DNA of 29,119 nt from Arachnopeziza araneosa (GCA_003988855.1 QYAI01000238.1:1-29119), one strand, 5' to 3'. Shown: positions 10,281 through 20,586, counted from the first letter of the stretch. Notes: generated by a model not told the origin, from the sequence alone. Numbers and translations: made by a program.

Positions 10281-12473
10281 ATGGACAACGACCATTCAGC
10301 ACGTTCCCCTGGCTCAACCATCGCGAATTCTGAAATGGACGAGCATCTTCCAACTCAAACTTCATCTCCAACGCGGGCAGGCCCGCGAAACGCTCTCCAA
10401 CACGTTCTCGAAAGCACTGATTCTCAAAGAAACACGCCGGCGGGCTTGCGACGGCACGACATGACTGAGGACGAGGATGTTAGGACTCCTGGAGAAATAG
10501 TACAAGGAGCCCCACAGAAAGCAACATCAAGTATTTCTCGTAAACGAAAGGAGCCACCAACTGGAAATGTGCCTAATCCTTCGATCTACAGTGGAAACAA
10601 GGTTAAGCACTTGAAAAAAGACGACGGCGAACCTCTCTGGCGGAAGGACATTCAGTATGACTTCTTGAAAGCTGTCTTTGAGGACCAACGACATGTTTTT
10701 ACTAATAGCTACGAACCCGACGGACGCCCACTCCAAAACTTTGCCAATCTTTACATCGATACCATGGCAAGGAGTAGCAAAACGAGCAAAATTCTGAGAG
10801 ATAAGCTACTAACAGAACATGAACCGGCCAAAAATATGGCCATGGTGTGCCTTCTAGTCAATCTAGGCCGCATGAATACTACCTTAAACTGTAAGTTTTT
10901 CTAATTGTAGTGTACATTTTGCTTATACGCTGTAGTCTTTCCAGAGATGCGAGCGCAGCTTCGCACCTACCATGCGATCCCCTCATTACAAGCTCATCAA
11001 GATCCAAATTCCTACAAACAATTGCAGGACGCGCCAAGACTGAAGTCCATTTTGAAAGGTGCTTCAGAGGACCGACCGGAGCCAAACTCGCTTGAAAAAA
11101 TCAAGTCGAGAGAAATTCCAAGAACAAATCCTGTAAATTTGATATTCGTTTTGGCTCAATTTGCGCCGAGAGTTACCGAACTGCACATGCCGCCTGGGAG
11201 AGATTTTTACGATTTGATTATGGCAGAAAATATATCTAGTACAACCCGGGCAAGGGCTTTCTTATGGTTGATGTGGTTCTATCTAGAGTCCGACTTCACA
11301 GAAGAGGGAGCAGAGGAGAATCCATTTGGTCCAGGTGTCGATTACGAGGTTAATGTTCGAAACCAAGGCGTTCCAAAATTTGATTTTCTTACCCCAGCAC
11401 AGCAGGATCAGGAGAATGTGGATACTGCAGAAGAGAAAGAATATGGGTTTGCAAAAATGAGAGAACGAAAAAGAATAATTGAAGCAGACCAAGCCGCATT
11501 CCAAGCAGAGCATGGACCGCCAAAGCGAGGACCAAAGCCGAAGCTTCACCTACCTCCTGATGATAGCAGTCCAGCCACATTTATGAGTCGGATTCGTCCA
11601 GCAGGGGATAGCTCTGTAGCCATCTTGGGCCGAATCCGTCCTAGATACGAATCCGACCTTGATAGCACACGGTCTACACCACCGCCTCGTGTTATTGGTG
11701 GCATGCGTATCCAGAGCGTTCTAAACACAGGCTCTAAAGGTCGTGGATCTCTAAAGCAGCAAGTGGTTGATGGTTCTTCACCCGCGCCTTATCTTGGGGA
11801 GCCTCCTGTTCGCCGATCGCGTCCTCTTACGGCGCATCAGTTAGCAGTTGAGAGGAATCGAAACCAACGGGTTGACTACATCTTGAGCCGTGGCTTGAGA
11901 AAGAAGCACCATCAAGCCAAGAAAGAACGCAGGCAAGAAGGCGCTTTTTGGCGAGCTTTACAAAGAACGCAAAAGATCACCGACCCGTTTGAAGATAGTG
12001 AAGATGAATCATTCCTGGCACGAGATCCTCATCCTTTTAGGGAGCATGGTTTGGGTGGTCTTGTTCAGTTGGAAGGAGAAGATGACGATTTCGGAGAAGA
12101 ACTGTCCGCATATGCAGCTGCATTTCGCCGTATGGCAAGAAGACTTGACCGATGGGATAGCCAACAAGGTTTAGATCTGGGTGTCATGGGTACCAGCCGA
12201 GTGACTCAAACTAGAGCTAACATCAATGGCCACCGAAGTATCCGTGATAATGATGAAACTGAGGATGAGCATCCAGCCGAGGGTCACACGCAGAGAATAA
12301 ATGGCGATGCGCATGTTGAACATGATGAAGATCTTGATGAAATGGAAAAAGAGATTTTGGGGTTAGGAAGCGAAGCTGAAGATGATCAGTCCGGCGAGGA
12401 AGATCTTGATGATGTGGACAAGGCATTGTTGGGCATTGGAGGTGATGATACCGAAGTAGAAGATAGCGATTAA
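10281..12473 (+). CDS. IES1: INO80 chromatin-remodelling complex subunit Ies1
   Basis: Two exons, 10281-10890 and 10936-12473, with a 45-nt intron (GTAAGT to TGTAG), give 715 residues. The N-terminal 100 residues are Ser/Thr/Pro-rich with a basic patch (SRKRKEPP). The conserved core spans about residues 110-340. It includes GEPLWRKDIQYDFLKAVFED, TLNFFPEMRAQLRTYHAIP across the splice, and RARAFLWLMWFYLESDF, matching my memory of fungal 'Ino eighty subunit 1'. A basic middle region follows (KRGPKPKLHLPP, then RKKHHQAKKERRQEG). The C-terminus is strongly acidic and carries a duplicated DLD-x-(M/V)-x-K-x-(I/L)-LG-(L/I)-G motif near residues 669 and 693. In the family it is a fungal INO80 subunit acting on nucleosomes in the nucleus. 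Identity is inferred from motif memory, not a search. Confidence 0.75.
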
Positions 12474-13192
12474 TAGGAGGCTTAGAGTTTGAGAATTGCT
12501 AGAATAATATGCATTTTACTCTTTAATTGGGCGGAGAAAATGATCTATCTCATAATTACAATATAACTCCAGACATAATTGGTAAAGGAGATACTGGAGA
12601 TCCTACCGAAAAAAACCCGGCCAATCAAGGAAATACCTCATGCCAACAAAACTGGCTTCTGGCTTAGACCTCGTGCGTAAAACTGTTGTGCACGAGGAAG
12701 CCTCGTAAGTATCAACCGTAATTGCTTACAAGGCTGTGTACGGAGTAGGGGGAAATGTTTCGCAGACCGCTTTTGGCAGAACATTCTGCCGCCAATAGAA
12801 CCTCCAGCTCTCATACAATCTTTGTACTGCCACAAGGCGGTGTGCAAAACATTATCCCCTACACCTCCGTAGCCGAAGCGTCACTACCTACCCTACCTAG
12901 AAACTCACCTTGAGAACCCTGGAGCGAGAAGAGCATATCAGGGGCACAGTAATGGTTCAGCCGCAATAATCAACGGGGGTGACAGCTTCGCCTCACTCGA
13001 TCCTCATCGAGTGATGGATTATGATGCAATTGGAATAACAATTATTGCATGCCTCGCTTGATATAAGTCTCCCGTTTCATTCTGAAATACAAACGCATAA
13101 CTCTCAATCCTCTTTCACGCATCCAAAGTCGCACTACATCTTCCTAACTCTAAGTAACCTAAGTTTCTACAACCACAACCAACGAAAACAGC
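12474..13192. other. Intergenic region between IES1 and the small unknown gene
   Basis: About 720 bases. It contains the IES1 3' end, AT-rich to about 12590, and then a more GC-balanced segment. A perfect 7-bp inverted repeat lies at 12670-12676 and 12690-12696 (CTCGTGC / GCACGAG) around a 13-nt loop. The last 150 bases before 13193 are C/A/T-rich with few G, typical of a fungal 5' leader, with GATATAAG at about 13058. No coding region is supported here. Confidence 0.4.
12670..12696. repeat. Short perfect inverted repeat
   Basis: CTCGTGC at 12670-12676 is matched by GCACGAG at 12690-12696 around a 13-nt loop, in the spacer downstream of IES1. It could be a stem in an RNA or a factor site. 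With 7-bp arms it may also be chance. Confidence 0.5.
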
Positions 13193-13527
13193 ATGCGGCT
13201 CTCCGCCCCACCCACTCTCTCTACCTCCAGTGATCCTAACATTGCCTTTACCGCTGGCGTCAAAAACACAATACTTGACGGTAGTATCGCGGCGGGCATG
13301 ATGCCTAGTAGTGCTGATGTTGCACTGTGGAGGAAACAGAGAGAGGCAATGGTTGCTAGGGGTGAAAATCCCAGTAAGTTAATTTATGGACAGGAAGGAG
13401 AAGCATAAAAGACTAACAGTAGATAGGAGCTAAAAGGGAGGCGAAAGAAGCCAGAAATTCGGCGAGGATGGAGAAGATAAGGAGATATCTTGGCTTAGGT
13501 AGTATGAATAAAAAAAGAGAAAGTTAA
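13193..13527 (+). CDS. Small basic protein of unknown function
   Basis: Two exons, 13193-13373 and 13427-13527, give 93 residues. The donor is GTAAGT. The intron contains GACTAAC (branch site) and ends at GATAG; this acceptor is the only nearby one that keeps the frame open. The N-terminal half is Ser/Thr/Ala-rich (DPNIAFTAGVKNTILDGS). The middle has ADVALWRKQREAMVARGENP, and the C-terminal third is a highly basic helix (RAKREAKEARNSARMEKIRR) ending LGLG. There is no signal peptide or membrane segment. I do not recognise the family. A pyrimidine-rich leader and a well-formed intron support a real gene. It could be a small nucleic-acid-binding or mitochondrial protein, but nothing decides this. 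Confidence 0.6.
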
Positions 13528-13985
13528 AGGTATTGACGAGGCATCTCGAAAATTATTGGCGTAATCTTAGCTTTAGTCAACTAAATGTCACGTCTTAGAG
13601 AATTACGACCTGAAAATTTCTACTGTCAAGATGAGGATAATGACCTCAATAGTGGAATTATAACGTGATGTATAATGCCTCTGGTTTAGAGGCGAATACT
13701 GTTAGAGAGGAGCGAGAGCGCAAACCAATGATAAGTTAATGTAAACTACACAGACAACCAAATCAGGTCAAATTTTAGAAAGCCGAGTTTCTCATTTTTG
13801 ATAGCTTGTGACTCCTCAGCTACCTCTCTATGACTGGCAAACTTATAAATACACAATAATTCCCACAACCTCTAACATAACTAGACCTGAGCTCAAGTAT
13901 CCTACCCAGAACTGAATCCCGAGAGCCTCAATGGCGCCTATAAGAATCAAACTTCATTCAGGATTGATTAATGAAAGCACAATCA
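13528..13985. other. Convergent intergenic region
   Basis: About 460 bases between the 3' ends of the small plus-strand gene and the minus-strand securin candidate. AT-rich, presumably both 3' UTRs. I see no ORF, repeat or RNA gene worth calling. Confidence 0.4.
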
Positions 13986-15337
13986 TCAATTGACGGCCCC
14001 CAGCGTCATTATAAAATTTTCCTCGTCTTCTTCGCCTTTTCTCAGAGTCTCGGGCAACAGTCCCCTAAGCCCGGGCTCCAAATTCTCGTCATCGATCTCA
14101 AATGCCTTCAAGAACCTAAGATTGCGCCATTCCTGCTCGCTTGCAAAATTTGCTGGAGTAATGGTCTTATCGGAGGCTTGGGATAAGTTGCTTGCACTTC
14201 TCGTAAGACCACCACGTTCTGGTTGTTGGAGAATATTAGGAACGGCTCGTCCTTTTGTATAACCAATAGTTGACCTTGATGCCGCGGTTGCCGCAGAGTG
14301 GCGCATAGTAGATGGATTAATTGGTACTATAGGAGTTGGAGCAGCCATCTTACGGGAGAGAATTGATGGTTTGGTGATTAACTTGGAAGATTTAAGTTGC
14401 ATAGATCTGGTCTCGGATGGGACAGACAGTACAGAAGCTGCTTTCTTTGATGTAACAGTGGTTGGGCCGGCACTCATAACAAGCTTTTTCGGCTGTATCA
14501 ATGCCTTTGCTTTCTCTTCAGTCGGCTGCCTTTCCCGTAGGTGACGGAATGTCTCCGGAACGTCACCAATGGTCCATTCCTCGTCCATCATCTTTGCTAC
14601 AGCCTCGTCAGCCTCTCTTATATCTCTTTCGTGGGCTTCCTCATATTTTTGACCCTGTTCAGAAACACTGTTGTGATTCAGCTTCTGATGATATCTGCTG
14701 TAAATGCCTTTCATAAGATTTTCAGGTTGGATGTGTGTGTAGTCCAAGCAGTTATCAGGAAAATCGTCTGATTCATAAGGAAGATCCTTTGATCTTGGAG
14801 GACAGTACTCGATATCGCGATCTGCTAATGGACTTTCCTGGCCTTGGACCTCCAACTTGACTGTATCGGCATGGATTGCATTCTTCGGTTTTCGGGTACT
14901 CGTTTGCTTCGGTTGTGTCTTGTCTAGTTCTTTCCCATAAACTGGTCTAGCCGGTGTCTGGATAGGTCTAGCTTTTGCATTTGTAGTTTTCACTCCAAGA
15001 GGAGCTCGAGTTCGTGGGCCTAAGTTCGTGTTAACACGTTACTTATCTTAAAGCTTTCAGCAAGCATACCCATAGGAGTAACAAATGCATGTTTATCTAT
15101 TGCCGGGCCTTTCATTCGACCAGTGGCTAGATATTCCAATCCCTTTTCTTTGTCAGATTTCCCACCAAAGCCTGTCTGTACATTTTCATCATTCAAAGGT
15201 ATTTTAATCGGTGTCTTGGGGTATTTGGTTCCCGGCGTCTTCGGGTGTAGGCTTCTGATGCTCTGGTTCAAAGGCTTGCCAGCAGCTACTTGCTGATAGC
15301 TATGAGCCATATTCTCCTGATCGTGCGCTGCTAACAT
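13986..15337 (-). CDS. Securin-like separase inhibitor (candidate Cut2/Pds1 counterpart)
   Basis: Exons 15337-15070 and 15019-13986 on the minus strand, with a 50-nt intron (GTATGC to CTTAG), give 433 residues. Securin binds and inhibits separase until APC/C-dependent destruction at anaphase. Supporting features: a KEN-box-like QEN at about residues 8-10; KTPIKIPLNDEN at about 45-55; RAPLGVKTTN at about 94-103, which resembles a destruction box (RxxL, then N one position later than canonical) and is assembled across the splice; and DIEYCPP at about 158-164 followed by an acidic/proline stretch, similar to the separase pseudosubstrate segment of securins (human PEIEKFFPFNP). The remainder is low-complexity Lys/Ser/Thr/Pro sequence with a helical acidic block (READEAVAKMMDEEW). 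An in-frame stop lies shortly upstream of the ATG. Securins diverge fast, so this is a motif-based proposal. Otherwise it is a conserved fungal protein of unknown function. Confidence 0.6.
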
Positions 15338-15681
15338 CTTTATCAGTCATTCGCAACAATAGTCGATGATTTATATGTGCTAGCAGAGCGACTCTGGTAA
15401 GTTTGTGATTTAATCGATTTCATGGCTGTTCCAAAAGGGGAAGCAGCGGATTCGTTTGTTGACTACAGGTTTCCACAACGACAGGAGTAACCGACACCCC
15501 TGCAATTTCATTCGGCATCGCTTTGTCTCCGAAACCGACTCTGCGACTCAATAATCAACTCGTGATTCAATATTTTCCAACATCGGCATACTATTCCTTT
15601 CTGTACATCACGATATCAACTCTACAAGTCTCTCTTCGCAGCAAAAAAAAGAACCTACACAAACTACAAACAAGTATCAAG
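15338..15681. promoter_or_regulatory. Divergent promoter between the securin candidate and tropomyosin
   Basis: This 344-bp spacer lies between two divergent start codons and must hold both promoters and 5' UTRs. The tropomyosin side is C/A/T-rich with a short A-run (GCAAAAAAAAG, about 15640). No ORF beginning with ATG is supported. I did not recognise a specific cell-cycle element. Confidence 0.5.
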
Positions 15682-16324
15682 ATGGATCGCATTAAGGAAG
15701 TCAGTTTATCCCACCACAGAACCCCGCCATCCGCTGTCAGCTAAAGACATATCTTAACTATAACGGCGACAACATATCTACAACAGCTGCTAATATAATT
15801 TATTTAGAAAATGAACTCTCTTCGCATCGAAGCGGATGAGGCTGCTGTTAAGGTTGAAGAACTCCAAAAGCGTGTCAAGACACTCGAGCAAGAAAACCTC
15901 CAAAAAGAGCATGAAATCACTTCGCTCACCCACAAGAATACACAACTCGAAGCCGAAGTTGAGAAGTTGGAGGCTGCCGTTAAAGAACACAAACTTGCCA
16001 GTGATGAGGGTACAGGTGCTCTCACCCAGAACGAAGCCCTGCAGCGAAGACTACAATTATTAGAGGAGGAGGCTGAGGAGGCGGATAAGAATCTGAGGGA
16101 GACAAATGACAAGTGAGCGACCAATCTTATATTTCGAGAGGACTCTCAAGCTGATATACAGACTGCGCCAAACTGACGTCAAGGCTGGTCACTTCGAGCG
16201 CAAAGTACAGGCTCTTGAAAATGACCGTGACCAGTGGGAACAGAAATTCGAGGAAATGGCCAAAAAATATGCCGCTGTACAGAAGGAGCTGGAGGATTTC
16301 CAGCAAGAAATTGGCAATATGTGA
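15682..16324 (+). CDS. Tropomyosin (TpmA/Cdc8-type)
   Basis: Three exons, 15682-15699, 15808-16112 and 16162-16324, give 161 residues, the length of fission-yeast Cdc8 and Aspergillus TpmA. The tiny first exon encodes only MDRIKE and ends at a GTCAGT donor. Splicing after a 108-nt intron gives MDRIKEKMNSLRIEADEA, the classic tropomyosin N-terminus. The whole protein is one heptad coiled coil (LQKRVKTLEQEN, LEAEVEKLEAAV, LRQTDVKAGHFERKVQALE), ending QQEIGNM. It binds along formin-nucleated actin cables and supports polarised hyphal growth and contractile-ring assembly. An upstream in-frame extension has no ATG, so the start at 15682 is secure. Confidence 0.93.
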
Positions 16325-16555
16325 AGTCCTTGGAATCATGTAAAGGCAATCATGGTTGAAGCCTTAACCTTCTTGCTGTTCATGGTTGATCGTGGCAAAG
16401 GATATGCACAATGGCAAAAGAGAGGATACCGCGCTTCGGGCCTCGTATGCGTTGGTGGTGGTCTCTAGTTTTAGAGGTAGTCTTGCTCATTAGTTGATAC
16501 TAAGGATGTCACACATCAAGACTTCAGCCATTAATAACAGTGGATATGGGTACGC

Positions 16556-17276
16556 TCAATCTTTGCCTCTACGAGAATCTGCTTTAGCACTCCTTCCTGC
16601 CTTCTGCTTAGCTCTGGTGATTTTCCTCTCAACCTTTGTCTCGTACCGAAATGCCTTCTTTCTAGGTTTCTTCGGCCACTTTTTTTTCACGCCCTGAGGA
16701 TTTTCTCCCTGGGTTGCAAGCTCTAACTCCTCTACCTCCGGTAGGGTGGATTCATTCTTCATTCCATCTCTGGAAATCTCTACAGTTTCAACTGTGACTG
16801 TTGTGAATCGGTCCTCGTCCATGTATTCTTCTTCTTGATTCAAAAATCCCGGGTTTTGAGTATCTTCGATACCATTCCAAGTTTCCTGATCCAGAACCTT
16901 CATCTCCCCTTCCTCTTGTCCCTTTAACAACGCATTAACAGCGTGCACATGGTACTCCAATTCTTGCTTTCGTTCCTCTCTCAACTAATTCGTCTAGATT
17001 AGCGCAACTCTTCTAAACCCTCCATGGTCATTGAATTACCTGCTTTCGCATCTGTATCTTCTCTTCCCTCACTTTTTTGGCTGCTTCTGCCTGGGCAGTC
17101 TTTGCTCTCTGAAGCTTCCGTTTGTGGAATCCTGTTAAATAATCCTCCCGTGCATTGAGATCGAAGTTGATCTCCTCGATTTTATGCTCAACTTTTCGTC
17201 TTTTATTTGGCGGTGGTAGAAGGCTCATTTTATGTCGTGGATGCCGGAAAATACCAGGCTCTAACATGGATGCCAT
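16556..17276 (-). CDS. RRP17: Ribosomal RNA-processing protein 17 (Rrp17/NOL12 family)
   Basis: Exons 17276-17040 and 16984-16556 on the minus strand, with a 55-nt intron (GTAATT, branch GCTAATC, acceptor ATTAG), give 221 residues. The Nol12 domain spans about residues 25-100: NKRRKVEHKIEEINFD, REDYLTGFHKRKLQR, and the charged helix REEKIQMRKQLREERKQELE followed by VNALLKG. A nuclear signal (KRRK) sits near residue 26. An acidic central linker and a very basic C-terminal tail (KKKWPKKPRKK) follow. In yeast Rrp17 is a nucleolar 5'-3' exonuclease needed for 5'-end maturation of 5.8S and 25S rRNA; the role here is inferred. A downstream Met at residue 17 is an alternative start. The gene is divergent from BIG1 with about 200 bp between starts and convergent with tropomyosin. 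Confidence 0.88.
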
Positions 17277-17479
17277 ATTCGTTACTATTGGTTCTTAGTA
17301 TGATTGACTTTGATGACAGTAGATTTATATCACCGTGGGGTCGCAAATGTGTTCCCTCTCACGTTACCTAGTGTGCAAAGTAGGTTGCTCGGAACTTGCC
17401 GAAGAATGCGTCCAAGGCTTTCTCCCACCAAGATAGACAGTTTCTCGTCGTCGTCACGCACGCTGAACCAGAGTCCACG
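17277..17479. promoter_or_regulatory. Short divergent promoter between RRP17 and BIG1
   Basis: Only 203 bp separate the two start codons, so both genes must use a compact bidirectional promoter. No ORF on either strand here has support, and no specific factor site was recognised. Confidence 0.5.
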
Positions 17480-18609
17480 ATGCGTCTCTCATTTGGTGTT
17501 GTCACGATCATACTTACCGCTGTGCAAGCTTTCAAAGACACATCTCCCTTCCTTCTATTCTCATCGTCTCCGTACGTTTATCTCTAAACCAGGACTCCAT
17601 TCAATAAGGACTAACATCTTAGATTGCCATCCTCCCTTAACGATGCTTCCAAATCACAGATTCAATCAAGGGACCAGGTGTTAGACTACGCCAAAAAATT
17701 TCTAGGAGATTGTCCTAGCGAAGTTTACTACATCCTCACACAGCCGTCGCTTTCATCAACTGAGCTTGACTCCTATTCTCCACATCTCAAGGAAGCAATA
17801 TTGAATGAGGGTGTTACCACAAGGTTTTTGGTCGCGGAAGCTGTAGGATTGAATCATTCTGATGGTGATCACTTGGTACGCTACCTGGAGTTAAGTTGTG
17901 GTTCCAAGGTAATCCAAAGTTTCTCTTTGGATAATGTGTTGAAAGAGCAGGAAGCAGGTAGTAGCGTCATTGTTAGGGCTGCTTATGATACTCCATCTCG
18001 CATTTTTGATGAGAGGAAACACCAGTCGGAAGAGACAGGTTTGTCATTCCAATCAAGTACCACTGTGCTAACAATTTTTAGGTTCGTTGCTCCAGGGCCA
18101 GATATCGAAGGACCTCCTTAGTGGACATCAGTATACCGCTATCCTCCTCACCACGGCTTCTATTTCTACTTCCTCGGAAGTGCAGCCCCTTTACCAGGCT
18201 TCTTTCAACGAAGCTGTTCACATGGATCTTAAACGCAACTTACAAGCTCGCGATCATACATACCCTGTCGGTGAAGATGTTCGACCGTTGTTTGAAAAAT
18301 ATCAATTTCTGAATCCTGGTATAGCTCCCCTCATCCTTTCTGAGATAGCCGCTTATAGGAGTATTAGGTCTCTTCATGGGCATCCTAGTCAGCTTGATTC
18401 TTCTCTTGATCCTCTCGATCGGTATATCAGCTGTGTCGAGCTTAGAAGTGTCATACGGCGCTTTTGAACGTGAAGTATGATGCCTGTCCCTTTAACTGTG
18501 CACCTGTTCGAAATTTAACTTCCTCGCACCTCTTTCGCATTCTAATATACTCCCGCAAGAAGCTAGTCTAATTTGATAATAGATGGGCCCAGCGGCTCAA
18601 AAGAAGTAG
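17480..18609 (+). CDS. BIG1: BIG1-like ER membrane protein of cell-wall beta-1,6-glucan synthesis
   Basis: Five exons (17480-17571, 17623-18038, 18082-18318, 18359-18474, 18583-18609) give 295 residues. The N-terminus is a signal peptide (MRLSFGVVTIILTAVQA) followed by FKDTSPFLLFSSS, the hallmark start of Big1/Ac45-like proteins. The lumenal region (about residues 30-245) contains CPSEVYYILTQPSL and HTYPVGEDVRPLFEKYQFLNPG. Exon 4 encodes a single hydrophobic helix (about residues 250-275; LGLFMGILVSLILLLILSIG). Then comes SLEVSYGAFERE, and exon 5 supplies the short cytosolic tail MGPAAQKK. Yeast Big1 is an ER protein needed for normal beta-1,6-glucan; the wider fold is shared with V-ATPase accessory subunits. 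All phases agree, including the last 27-nt exon. Confidence 0.82.
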
Positions 18610-19518
18610 CAACGAAGAATAGCTATCAAGGAGGAATGTAGGAAAGCCGGGATGTTGAGTGTATGAATGTATTCAGATTCACGACTTGTAGAGAACAGAG
18701 GTTAATTAATCATACAACTATTATCATTTTAAAGCATGTTCTTATTCTACCTGTTTTTGTGCTGTCGATATTGATACCTAATTCGTAACGTGATTCGTGA
18801 ATTTTCTTTTTTTCAGCATAGCAACTCCAATGAACTCTTTCGCGACAGCTTATAATTTGCCATTGTAGGTGCCTTCGACTATATTATCAAATACGACAGA
18901 CTTACTACCCATAGTGACTGGCGTAGATGTAGAATCCGAAGAATCGCCCTCATTTTCTTTAAACACGGCGGAGGCGCTCATGTTCGAGATTTCTTGCTGC
19001 TCCGAAGCTTCGCCTCTCCTGGTGGGGATCGTCGGACCAACAAATGACCCCGGGGCATACCTCGTTTTTGCCGTCTGACCTAGGAACACGAACATTCATA
19101 CTACAACGCTCTTTATACGAGCAAAAACATCCATTTCCTGATCCACCTGAAGTCATTCGTTCAATATAACCTTCTTCCACTCTGCATATGTGCATTGATA
19201 TTGCATAACATCTGTGTTTGCCAACTTGGTTTTGAATATTACAATTGGTACTCAACTCGAGACAGCATCAGGTTGTTTATCCCTCCTCAACCACAGCAAC
19301 TTTTCGATTCCAGACTCTCCAACAACGGTCAACATAATCAGCATATTAGCTTACTTCTATCGCGAGCACCAATCGCACCCGTTCATCAAGTAATTCCTTT
19401 GGAAGCTGATAACTCACGCTAGGGCAGTTTACAGCTGCTGATTATCCTCGATCAACCTCATCTGTCGCCGGTTCTGAATACGGTGTCCTTCTCGATACTC
19501 AACGCCACAGCAAACATC
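18610..19518. other. Intergenic region between BIG1 and the CSI2-like gene
   Basis: About 900 bases. It covers the BIG1 3' end, an AT-rich stretch (18700-18850) and the upstream region of the CSI2-like gene. A minus-strand ORF at 19095-18850 (81 codons) has a fairly protein-like composition (SDSTSTPVTMGSKSVVFDN) but no recognisable domain, and plus-strand openings overlap it. I do not call it as a gene. No RNA gene or repeat was seen. Confidence 0.35.
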
Positions 19519-20586
19519 ATGAAATCCTTAATACGTTCATGGCTAGTCTATGCAAGTCTTACCTTTTCTTTAATTTCGGTCGGCGCTGGAGCCCAAGATG
19601 CATCAACGAACCTCCCTAACCTCCCGTCTGCTACGCAATCAACAAACACAGCAACCGCTACACAGACAACTAGAAGCAGTTCTCAAGCTTCAACTGCAGT
19701 CATTACCGGCTCAGTTTCTTCAGTCTCTACCAGTGGTTTAGTTCCAAAGATTACTGGTAGCTCTGCAGTGAGCGATGGGGCTCTTACCGGCCTCCCAACT
19801 CTCACCGGCGGTTTCACAATCGTCTCCCCTTCTGTTCCACCTACTGCAAACGCTCCATATATGCAAATCAGCAAACTCCCCGAGGGGACCGTTTTCATCG
19901 CAGTTGGAGCTATTCTGGGTTTCCTCGCGATAAGCGTTCTTCTCTGGCGTGGTTTAGTGGCTTGGTCGTTACATCGATCCGTCAAGCGCGCTGCTCTTCA
20001 TCAAAATATGGCGGATACGAAAGCTTTGTTTCGGACTCCCGCTGCTCCTGTAACCTCTTTCTACAAATATTCGGATAGAGAATCAACAATTTCATTGTCA
20101 GGACTCGGTCAGAAGGGCGGCAAAAAAGCTGGACGACCGACCACATCACAAGCTGGAGCCAGTACTAGCAATCTGTTCTTCTCACCAACCGCTGGTGCAG
20201 CAGGAGCTGGTCTATCGAATCCTGGAAATCGCGGTTCCAATTACCTCCCAGCTGGTTATTATGCTGCTGGAGCATCAGCCGTAGGAAATGGTGGAGGTCA
20301 TGTGCCTGTTGGTGCTCCAGCAATCTCACTTGCTACACTCGGCCCACAATCACAAGGCTACAGTCGCGCAAGAAGCATTGGTCCCAGCCCCCCTGATAGC
20401 CCGCAAATCCATGGAGAGGGAGGTAGAGCTAATATGGCAAGTTCGAGTACGTTGAACTTGAACCAAGGATACGGTGGTGAGCGAGCGCCAAGCGCATACT
20501 TGGACGACCTCTTTGACGGTGAAAATGGCCCACCAGTACCAACTCATCAAAGGAATCATTCAGCTTCTCCCAGAAGATTTGGATAA
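19519..20586 (+). CDS. CSI2: CSI2-like single-pass membrane protein
   Basis: Single exon of 355 residues from the ATG at 19519; the frame is open slightly upstream but without an ATG. It has a signal peptide at about residues 1-25 (YASLTFSLISVGAGAQ). A Ser/Thr-rich, probably O-mannosylated stalk covers residues 26-115. A conserved juxtamembrane segment (QISKLPEGTVFIAVG) precedes one membrane helix at about 124-148 (AILGFLAISVLLW). After it comes a basic stop-transfer stretch (HRSVKRAALHQ) and a Gly/Ser/Ala/Pro-rich cytosolic tail with phosphorylation-prone SP sites. This layout and the EGTVFIAVGAILGFLA block resemble fungal Csi2, reported in yeast to affect chitin synthesis. The biochemical role is unknown. 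The main alternative is a generic wall-stress sensor-like protein. Confidence 0.65.
   Translation: MKSLIRSWLVYASLTFSLISVGAGAQDASTNLPNLPSATQSTNTATATQTTRSSSQASTAVITGSVSSVSTSGLVPKITGSSAVSDGALTGLPTLTGGFTIVSPSVPPTANAPYMQISKLPEGTVFIAVGAILGFLAISVLLWRGLVAWSLHRSVKRAALHQNMADTKALFRTPAAPVTSFYKYSDRESTISLSGLGQKGGKKAGRPTTSQAGASTSNLFFSPTAGAAGAGLSNPGNRGSNYLPAGYYAAGASAVGNGGGHVPVGAPAISLATLGPQSQGYSRARSIGPSPPDSPQIHGEGGRANMASSSTLNLNQGYGGERAPSAYLDDLFDGENGPPVPTHQRNHSASPRRFG

Noticed and set aside
15523..15681. N-terminal extension of tropomyosin
   Set aside because: The frame is open upstream but lacks an ATG, and MDRIKEKMNSL is the canonical tropomyosin start.
19683..19985. 100-codon minus-strand ORF within the CSI2-like gene
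   Set aside because: Lies entirely antisense to the Ser/Thr stalk and membrane helix. A shadow.
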